From the NCBI RefSeq assembly GCF_001279005.1, contig NZ_LGCN01000204.1, positions 1-64,000 of the forward strand: a stretch of DNA of 64,000 bases, read 5' to 3'. Source of the stretch: Streptomyces caelestis (lineage in GTDB: Bacteria > Actinomycetota > Actinomycetes > Streptomycetales > Streptomycetaceae). Both the position numbers and the translations under genes were made by a program. Of the stretch, positions 55,817 through 64,000 are shown piece by piece. The notes under the pieces are model-generated. The model worked only from the letters and a program-made list of their open reading frames with translations, searched no databases and was not told the DNA's origin. How positions within the stretch are numbered: the first letter of the stretch is position 1; the number at the start of each line of letters is the position of its first letter.

Positions 55817-56758
55817 CTAGGCCACGGACCAGGCGATGCCGTCGAGGATGTCGTGCTCCGACACCACGACTTCCTCCGCCCCGGTCCGCTCCATGATCGA
55901 CAGCAGCACCAGGGCCCCGGCGCCGATCACGTCGACCCGGCCCGGATGCAGGGAGGGCACCGCCGCGCGCTCGGCGTGGGTGGAGCGCAGCAGCCATTCG
56001 GTGATCTCGCGGACGCGGTCGCGGGAGACGCGGGAGTGGTGGATGGCCCCGGAGTCGTACGCGGGGAGGTCCTGGGCGATCGCCGACACGGTGGTGACCG
56101 AGCCGGCCAGGCCGACCAGGGTGTGCGCCTCGCGCAGCGGGACCGTCTCCTCGGCGTGGTCGAGGGCGGCCTCGATGTCGGCGCGCATCGCCGCGATCCG
56201 GTCCTCGGTCGGCGGGTCCGTGACGACCCCGTCCCGCACCAGGTGCCGCTCGGTCATCCGTACGCAGCCGACGTCCACGGAGCGGGCGGCGCGGACGTGG
56301 TCGTCGCCCACGACGAACTCGGTCGAGCCGCCGCCGATGTCCACGACCAGGAACGGGCGGTGCAGGTCGGTCCGGCCCGTCAGCTCCTTGGTGGCCCCGG
56401 TGAAGGAGAACTCGGCCTCCTGGCCGCCGGTGATGACCTCGGGCTCCACGCCCAGGATGTCCAGCACCCCGCGCACGAAGTCGTCGCGGTTCTCGGCGTC
56501 GCGGGAGGCGGAGGTGGCGACGAAGCGCAGGCGCTCCGCGCCGTGCTCCTTGACGACCTCCGCGTACGCGCGGCAGGCGGCGAACGTCCGCTCCAGCGCC
56601 TCGGGCGCCAGCCGGCCCGTGCGGTCGACGCCCTGGCCGAGCCGCACGATCGTCATCCGCCGGTCCAGTTCGGTGAGTTCACCGGTCCGTGGATCCGCGT
56701 CGGCCACCAGGAGCCGGATGGAGTTCGTACCGCAGTCGATGGCGGCGACCCGGGTCAC
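55817..56758 (-). CDS. Ppx/GppA phosphatase family protein
   Basis: A 313-residue enzyme of the exopolyphosphatase/pppGpp phosphatase family. VAAIDCGTNSIRLLVAD (phosphate 1), FVATSASRDAENRDDF, LVVDIGGGSTEFVVG (phosphate 2, about 138) and GLAGSVTTVSAIA are the actin-like ATPase motifs. The protein is shorter than E. coli Ppx and lacks its C-terminal domain, as usual for actinobacterial forms. GTG 56758 overlaps the stop of the DUF501 gene (GTGA). Confidence 0.88.
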   Translation of the reverse strand: MTRVAAIDCGTNSIRLLVADADPRTGELTELDRRMTIVRLGQGVDRTGRLAPEALERTFAACRAYAEVVKEHGAERLRFVATSASRDAENRDDFVRGVLDILGVEPEVITGGQEAEFSFTGATKELTGRTDLHRPFLVVDIGGGSTEFVVGDDHVRAARSVDVGCVRMTERHLVRDGVVTDPPTEDRIAAMRADIEAALDHAEETVPLREAHTLVGLAGSVTTVSAIAQDLPAYDSGAIHHSRVSRDRVREITEWLLRSTHAERAAVPSLHPGRVDVIGAGALVLLSIMERTGAEEVVVSEHDILDGIAWSVA

Positions 56759-57288
56759 TGGCCGTCCTCCTTCACGGGGAGCGTCACGCAGGCGCCCTTG
56801 CGCCACCACTGGGGCAGCATCGCCAGCGCCTCGTCGCCCAGCGGGTTGACCCCGGGGCCCGCGGCCAGCGAGTGGGCGACCAGCACGTGCAGGCACTTCA
56901 CGCGGTCCGGCATGCCGCCCGCGCTGGGGAAGTTCCTGAGCTCCTCGATCTCGTCGCGGCGCCGGATGTAGTCCTCGTGCGCCGCGCGGTACGCGGCCGC
57001 CAGCTCGGGGTCGGCGGCCAGCCGCTGCGTCATCTCCTTCATCACGCCGTCTGCCTCCAGCGTCCCGATCGCGGAGTTCGCCTTCGGGCAGGTGAGGTAG
57101 TACAGCGTCGGGAAGGGAGTGCCGTCGGGCAGCCTCGGCGCGGTCTCCACGACGTCCGGCTGCCCGCAGGGGCAGCGGTGCGCGATGGCGCGCAGCCCGC
57201 GCGGGGGCCGCCCGAGCTGCTGCTTGAAGGCCTCGACGTCCGCGTCGGTGGGCTCGGTGCGCGGGGTCGTGGGCGGGGGCGTTTCCAT
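56755..57288 (-). CDS. DUF501 protein
   Basis: A 177-residue protein with the DUF501 pattern: LGRPPRGLRAIAHRCPCGQPDVVETAPRL, PFPTLYYLTCPK, SAIGTLEADGVMKEMTQRL and MPDRVKCLHVLVAHSLAAG. Several Cys/His positions could bind metal. It is fixed in a conserved order eno-divIC-DUF501-ppx in actinobacteria. ATG 57288 lies 31 nt after divIC ends. Confidence 0.85.
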   Translation of the reverse strand: METPPPTTPRTEPTDADVEAFKQQLGRPPRGLRAIAHRCPCGQPDVVETAPRLPDGTPFPTLYYLTCPKANSAIGTLEADGVMKEMTQRLAADPELAAAYRAAHEDYIRRRDEIEELRNFPSAGGMPDRVKCLHVLVAHSLAAGPGVNPLGDEALAMLPQWWRKGACVTLPVKEDGQ

Positions 57289-57319
57289 AGCTGTCTTTCT
57301 TACGGCTTTCTGCAAGGGG

Positions 57320-57796
57320 TCACTGGTCGGCGGCGTCGGCCTTGTCGACGCCGTCCCAGACGTTCGCGTACCAGGGTCGGTCGGCGGCGTCGAGATCCGT
57401 GCGGGACTGCTTCGCCGCACCCGGGTCGATGACGATGTAACCGGTCTCGCCGGGCATGACGTAGTGCAGCCGCCGGCGGATCTCCTGCTCGGCGTAGGCG
57501 TCGTCCTGCCAGCGGGCCTTCAGGTCGCGCAGCCGTTCGACCCGCCGGCGGGTCTCGTCCTGCTCCTGCTGGAGGTCGGCGATGTCCGCGCGCTGGGAGA
57601 CGTACTGCCGCATGGGGTAGGCGAGGGCGACGATCAGGGAGCAGACCACCAGGGCGAGCAGCGCCGCCCGTCCGGTCAGCCGGGAGCGGCGGGCCTGGCG
57701 CTTGGTCTGCGAGCGGTAGACCCGGGCCGCGGTCTGCTCGCCGATCAGCCGGATCCTGGTCGCGGTGGAGAAACGGTCCCGGTCCTTGACCGCCAT
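57320..57796 (-). CDS. divIC: DivIC/FtsB-family septum formation initiator
   Basis: A 158-residue bitopic protein. A basic N-terminus is followed by a helix at about 44-62 (AALLALVVCSLIVALAYPM) and an extracellular coiled coil (ADIADLQQEQDETRRRVERLRDLKARWQDD), then EQEIRRRLHYVMPGETGYIVI, the conserved FtsB/DivIC signature. It works with FtsL/FtsQ in the divisome. ATG 57796 with GGAGG is preferred over ATG 57820. Located between eno and DUF501. Confidence 0.9.
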   Translation of the reverse strand: MAVKDRDRFSTATRIRLIGEQTAARVYRSQTKRQARRSRLTGRAALLALVVCSLIVALAYPMRQYVSQRADIADLQQEQDETRRRVERLRDLKARWQDDAYAEQEIRRRLHYVMPGETGYIVIDPGAAKQSRTDLDAADRPWYANVWDGVDKADAADQ

Positions 57797-57913
57797 GTTC
57801 CGCCTCCGGTTCGCCTTCATACGTGCGTACGTCCCCGCACACGGTACGGGACCGGGTACGGGGACGTACGTACGACGCCGCCTCTCGCGGGGCCGGGTCA
57901 GCCCTTGCCCTGC

Positions 57914-60350
<2,437 letters not shown>

Positions 60351-60569
60351 GGCGCATGACGCGACGACTGTTCCCGTGCTGCCACTGGCAGGATTCGGCG
60401 TGGCGGCAGCCGGGGCCCGCGGTGGCGAGCGATCACGACCGTAGACACGCGATCCGCGGAATTTCAAAGACGATCAGGGCTTCTGAGACCTATCTCTCAC
60501 AGCCTTTAAATCGGGCATTAGCCGCGAATCATGACGCCAACTGTCGCCGGAACCCCACCCTTTCGGGCG
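60351..60569. promoter_or_regulatory. Gap between rpfA leader and second rpf gene
   Basis: These 219 nt should contain the rpfA promoter (minus strand) and the 3' side of the second rpf gene. No coding frame is convincing. The AT-richer part at 60470-60535 (with CTTTAAATCGGG) is the likely promoter region, but the -35/-10 are not clear. Confidence 0.4.
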
Positions 60570-61580
60570 TCACTTTTCGCCCGGTTCGATCCCGACCTCG
60601 AGCTCCTGGCCCGGCAGGATGAGGTCCGGGTCGGCGCCGACGACCTGCTCGTTCTTCGCGTAGAGCGACCGCCATCCGCCGTCGAGTTCAAGGGAGTCGG
60701 CGATGGACGAGAGGCTGTCGCCGGTGCGCACGGTGTACGGGCCGTCGGCGGCGGCGCGCGAGGCGTCGGCGTCACGCGAGGCGTGCCGGCCGGACGAGTC
60801 CGAGACACGGTCCTCCGCCCCGGCCTCCTCGGCGCTGACGCCGCGATGGCGACCGCCGCCCGCGCCCTCGGTGTCGGCGAGTTCGGAAGAGCCGGTGGTC
60901 TGCCCGGACTTGTCCGACTCGTCACTCTTGGGGGTGGCCGAGGCGGAGGGGGAGGCGCCGGATCCGTCGCCGGAGCCGCTGTCCGAATCCTTCTCCGGGC
61001 CGTCCGCCCCGTCGGACTCGGCCGATTCGCCGGCCGCACCCTCGCCGTTCCCCGACTTCCCGGCGCCGGGCGCGGCCGACGGGGAGGACGAAGCGGACGA
61101 ATCACCGGAGTCCGACGATCCGGACGATTTCGTGGAACCGGAGGAGCCGGACGCGTCCGAGGCCGAGTCCTCCGCCACACCCGTGTCGATGTCGGCCGCC
61201 GCCGAGCCCTGCTGGAGGCCCGCCGTCAGTCCGCAGGTGCGCCACGCGCCGACCCCCTGGTCGGCGAGGATTCTCTCGGCCACGGCTATCTGCTGGCCGC
61301 GGCTGGCCTGGTCGGGGCTGGTCGCGTAGTCCAGGCCGCCGTACCGCTCCCAGTCGTCCTGGGTCAACTGCAGGCCGCCGTAGTAGCCGTTGCCGGTGTT
61401 CTGGCTCCAGGAGCCACCGCTTTCGCATTCGGCGACCCGGTCCCAGGTCGCGCCGTCGGCCGCGCTGGCGCTGCCGGCCCCGAGGAGCGGGATCGCGATG
61501 GCGGAGCCGGTCACTCCGGCCGCGACGAGGAGAGCCGGAGCCTGGCGGGGGCGACGGTGCCGACCGTTCCCGGAGAGCAT
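60570..61580 (-). CDS. rpfC: Resuscitation-promoting factor, Rpf domain plus LysM, long Ser/Gly linker (RpfC-like)
   Basis: A 336-residue secreted Rpf. The signal peptide ends near GSASA (about 40). The Rpf domain reads [20 protein letters not shown] followed by [13 protein letters not shown] linker of about 150 residues rich in Ser, Gly and Asp separates it from a C-terminal LysM domain ([18 protein letters not shown]). ATG 61580 follows AAAGG. Its leader is short with no aptamer, so it is not controlled like its neighbour. Tandem location suggests duplication followed by regulatory divergence. Confidence 0.88.
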   Translation of the reverse strand: MLSGNGRHRRPRQAPALLVAAGVTGSAIAIPLLGAGSASAADGATWDRVAECESGGSWSQNTGNGYYGGLQLTQDDWERYGGLDYATSPDQASRGQQIAVAERILADQGVGAWRTCGLTAGLQQGSAAADIDTGVAEDSASDASGSSGSTKSSGSSDSGDSSASSSPSAAPGAGKSGNGEGAAGESAESDGADGPEKDSDSGSGDGSGASPSASATPKSDESDKSGQTTGSSELADTEGAGGGRHRGVSAEEAGAEDRVSDSSGRHASRDADASRAAADGPYTVRTGDSLSSIADSLELDGGWRSLYAKNEQVVGADPDLILPGQELEVGIEPGEK

Positions 61581-61778
61581 GCGGAGACCTTTCGCAGAAC
61601 AGCAATGACAGGCGCGGTGAGTGAAGCTCTGGGCACCGCACTTGATGGGTGAACGTATCGGCAGACGATCACTTGTCACAAGTTCATGCCGCGCAGATCA
61701 CGTGAAGATCACAGAGTTGAAGGCGTGTCATGTTTGCGCCGGTCCCCTCGGGGGCACGGCGGACGGCGGTCCGGTCCG

Positions 61779-63053
61779 TCACGTCCGCGGACCGCCGCGC
61801 GGCGGAGTGAACTCCACCGGGAGCGTGCGCAGTCCGCGCATGATGAGCCCGCCCCGCCAGCGGAGTTCGGCCGGTTCCACCGCGAGCCGCAGGTCCGGCA
61901 GGCGCGTCAGCAGGGTGGCGAGCGCGGTCTGGCCCTCCAGGCGGGCCAGCGGGGCGCCCAGGCAGTAGTGGATGCCGTGGCCGTACCCCAGGTGCTGGTT
62001 GTCGCGCCGGCCGAGGTCGAGCACGTCCGGGTCGGCGAACCGCTCCGGGTCCCGGTCCGCGGCGGCGAGCACGACGAGGACGGGGTCGCCGGCCGCGATG
62101 CGCTGCCCGCCGATGGTGACCGGCTCGGTGGCGAACCGCCAGGTGGCGAGCTCCACGGGACCGTCGTACCGCAGGAGCTCCTCGACACCGGTCTCCAGCA
62201 GCCCGCGCTCCCCGGCGGCGAGGGACCGCTGCAGACGGTCGCGTTGTCCGGGGTGGGTGAGCAGGGCGTAGGTGCCGTTGCCGATCAGGTTGACGGTGGT
62301 CTCGAAACCGGCGAACAGCAGGATGAACGCCATGGCGGCGGCCTCGTTCTCGGTGAGGTGCTCACCGTGGTCGGAGGCGCGGATGAGGCCGGAGATGAGG
62401 TCCTCGCCGGGGGTGGGGTCGGCGGGGAGCGCCTCGCGCTTGCGGTGGATCAGCTCGGCGAGGTAGCCGCGCATCTTCTTCACGGACCGGGCGACCCCGC
62501 CGCGAGGCCCTCCGCCGTGACGGATCATCATGCCCGCCCAGTCCCGGAAGTCGTCCTGGTCCTCGCGCGGGACGCCGAGCAGGTCGCAGATGGCGTGGAT
62601 GGGGAGGGGGAAGGCGAACTCGTGGATGAGGTCGGCGGAGCCGCTGTCCGCGAACCGGTCGATGAGCCCGTCGGCGAGCTCCTGCACGCGGGGGGCGAAC
62701 TCGGCGATCCGGCGCGGGGTGAACGCCTTGCTGACCAGCCGGCGCAGCCGGGTGTGGTCCGGCGGGTCGATGTTCAGCAGATGCGTCATCAGGTCCGCCT
62801 GGCGCTCCCCGGGGATACCGGTCCTGCCCTTGGCGTGCGCGGGCTCGTCGTGGTGCGCGGGGTTCTTGGACAGCCGGTTGTCGGCGAGGGTCTGCTTGGC
62901 GTCGGCGTACCGCGTGACCAGCCATGCCTCCACCCCACTGGGCAGCCGGGTCCTGTGCACGGGGGCGTGCTCACGGAGCCAGGCGTAGGCGGGGTACGGA
63001 TCGGCGGCGAACTCCCAGCTGAACAGTTCGGGAGTGAGGGGCTGGTCATGCAT
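61779..63053 (-). CDS. Cytochrome P450 (CYP107-type)
   Basis: A 424-residue soluble P450. The I-helix threonine is in LLFAGFETTVNLIGNG, the ExxR pair lies in ELLRYDG, and the haem-binding signature is YGHGIHYCLGAPLARLEGQ with its cysteine ligand (about 362). N-terminal SRS and FTPRR segments are those of CYP107 enzymes, and it probably matches CYP107U1 by position. Start ATG 63053. No ferredoxin gene is adjacent. Substrate unknown. Confidence 0.9.
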   Translation of the reverse strand: MHDQPLTPELFSWEFAADPYPAYAWLREHAPVHRTRLPSGVEAWLVTRYADAKQTLADNRLSKNPAHHDEPAHAKGRTGIPGERQADLMTHLLNIDPPDHTRLRRLVSKAFTPRRIAEFAPRVQELADGLIDRFADSGSADLIHEFAFPLPIHAICDLLGVPREDQDDFRDWAGMMIRHGGGPRGGVARSVKKMRGYLAELIHRKREALPADPTPGEDLISGLIRASDHGEHLTENEAAAMAFILLFAGFETTVNLIGNGTYALLTHPGQRDRLQRSLAAGERGLLETGVEELLRYDGPVELATWRFATEPVTIGGQRIAAGDPVLVVLAAADRDPERFADPDVLDLGRRDNQHLGYGHGIHYCLGAPLARLEGQTALATLLTRLPDLRLAVEPAELRWRGGLIMRGLRTLPVEFTPPRGGPRT

Positions 63054-63090
63054 GCGGCGACCCTAACGGGCGAGGAGGCCCTGGCGGGGC

Positions 63091-63137
63091 GCGGGACCGT
63101 GCCGACATGCGGCTCCGCCGCGTGGGCGCGGAGGAGC
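63091..63137. repeat. Dispersed GC-rich intergenic repeat, copy B
   Basis: GGGGCGCGGGACCGTGCCGA, ATGCGGCT and CCGCCGCGTGGGCGCG repeat the order of copy A at 16637 with few differences. It sits between the P450 start and the mazG stop. Confidence 0.5.
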
Positions 63138-63189
63138 TCCGGGGGCCGGACGGCGGAGGGCGGAGCCCTTCCCGCGCCGCACTCGCGCC

Positions 63190-64000
63190 TCAGTCCCCGC
63201 CCTGCCCCTCCGCGGCGCGAATCGCGTCGCGGTACACCCGCGCGGCCGCCCGCAGCGCCGCCTCCGGGTCGACCCCCGCGGCCTCCGCCCGCACCGCCAG
63301 CCCCAGCAGCTCGTAGCCGACGCCCTCCCCCGCCGGCACCGGCACGTCCAGCCCCGCGGTCCGCGCCCGCGACGCCAGCTTCGCCGACAGCGCCAGACCC
63401 GGCTGCCCCAGCGGCACTCCCTCCGTCACCGAGCTGCGCCGCTTCTCCTCCGCCTTGGTCCGCAGCCAGTGCGCCTTGACGTCGTCCGGCGTGTCCGCCG
63501 TCTCCTCGCCGAAGACGTGCGGGTGCCGGTGGATCAGCTTGGCCACGATGCCCCCCGCCACGTCGTCGACGGAGAAGGGCTCCTGAGGGTGCTCCTCGGC
63601 GATCCGGGCGTGGAAGACGACCTGGAGCAGCACGTCCCCCAGCTCCTCGCGCAGCTCGTCCCGGTCGCCCTCCTCGATGGCCTCGACGAGCTCGTACGCC
63701 TCCTCGATGCCGTACTTCGCCAGACCCTTGTGGGTCTGGCGGGACGACCACGGGCACTCCGCGCGGATGCGGTCCATGACCTGCACGAGGTCGAGCAGCC
63801 GGGCGCCCGGCAGGTCGTAGGAGGCGGGCAGCAGCTCCAGCTCGGGCATCCGGACCCGGCCGGACCCGGCCAGCCGCGCCAGCCCGTCGGTCAGCGCGGG
63901 CTCGCCCTCCCCCGTCGCCACGACCACCACCGTCCGCCCGCCCACGCAGGCGTCGACGATCTCCTCGGCGGTCGGCGCCACCTCCTCGACCGGTGTCCCG
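63190..64000 (-). CDS. mazG: Nucleoside triphosphate pyrophosphohydrolase, 5' end outside the window
   Basis: At least 270 residues of a MazG-type housecleaning NTP pyrophosphatase. RLLDLVQVMDRIRAECPWSS begins the MazG domain, followed by KYGIEEAYELVEAIEEGDRDELREELGDVLLQVVFHARIAEE, the helix set with the acidic EExxE...ExxD metal sites. RHPHVFGEE lies near its end. A non-canonical N-terminal region (VVVVATGEGEPALTDGLARL) precedes it. The frame remains open through position 64000, so the start codon lies beyond. It cleaves dNTP/NTP to NMP and diphosphate. Confidence 0.9.
   Translation of the reverse strand, partial: GTPVEEVAPTAEEIVDACVGGRTVVVVATGEGEPALTDGLARLAGSGRVRMPELELLPASYDLPGARLLDLVQVMDRIRAECPWSSRQTHKGLAKYGIEEAYELVEAIEEGDRDELREELGDVLLQVVFHARIAEEHPQEPFSVDDVAGGIVAKLIHRHPHVFGEETADTPDDVKAHWLRTKAEEKRRSSVTEGVPLGQPGLALSAKLASRARTAGLDVPVPAGEGVGYELLGLAVRAEAAGVDPEAALRAAARVYRDAIRAAEGQGGD

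Overview
This is a very GC-rich (roughly 70% or more) actinomycete chromosome segment. Gene content, GTG/TTG starts, GTGA stop-start overlaps, a bldA-type tRNA-Leu(UAA), two Rpf/LysM proteins and the gene order (purE/purK, a DraR/DraK-like two-component pair, a SigI partner-switching module, hut genes, cbs, bldA, divIC/eno, rpf, CYP107, mazG) all indicate a Streptomyces core chromosome, probably close in order to S. coelicolor around SCO3040-SCO3100. I see no insertion sequence, prophage or CRISPR array.

Region 1 (1-12 kb) is a cell-envelope block with six LytR-CpsA-Psr (LCP) genes, which would ligate wall glycopolymers to peptidoglycan. The first has lost its membrane helix and carries a frameshift; the other five look intact. 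A family-2 glycosyltransferase, a small secreted Cys protein and a thioesterase lie among them, and a sixth intact LCP gene sits apart at 38.1 kb. Region 2 (12-24 kb) holds a copper-storage-like four-helix protein, a phospholipase D-like enzyme, an acyl-CoA dehydrogenase, a UDP-sugar dehydrogenase, a CGNR regulator divergent from two tandem VOC genes, a dipeptidase, purE/purK, a GtrA protein and draR/draK.

Region 3 (24-38 kb) has a POT peptide transporter, the sigma-I module (anti-sigma kinase, anti-anti-sigma, sigma), then a translationally coupled hut operon (hutU, an M20 amidohydrolase, hutF, hutI) read leftward. The M20 gene carries an 18-unit, 15-bp minisatellite near its 5' end. A PLP decarboxylase, a membrane protein and an RpiR-type regulator follow. 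A 10-bp sequence is shared by the hut and rpiR upstream regions.

Region 4 (38-53.4 kb) has cystathionine beta-synthase, an SGNH hydrolase, a thiolase, several small conserved proteins, a Bax-inhibitor-like membrane protein, bldA, an ABC exporter pair of the MacB/FtsX type and a cyclopropane-fatty-acid synthase. Region 5 (53.4-64 kb) has type II NADH dehydrogenase with a Rex-like operator upstream, a Ppx/GppA phosphatase, DUF501, DivIC, enolase, two Rpf/LysM proteins (only one preceded by a ydaO-type c-di-AMP riboswitch), a cytochrome P450 and a 5'-truncated mazG.

The notable items are the decayed LCP gene and the shared four-cysteine pattern of its paralogs, the hut minisatellite and possible HutG replacement, several operator-like repeat sets beside plausible regulators, a sigma-E-like promoter, the c-di-AMP riboswitch and bldA.
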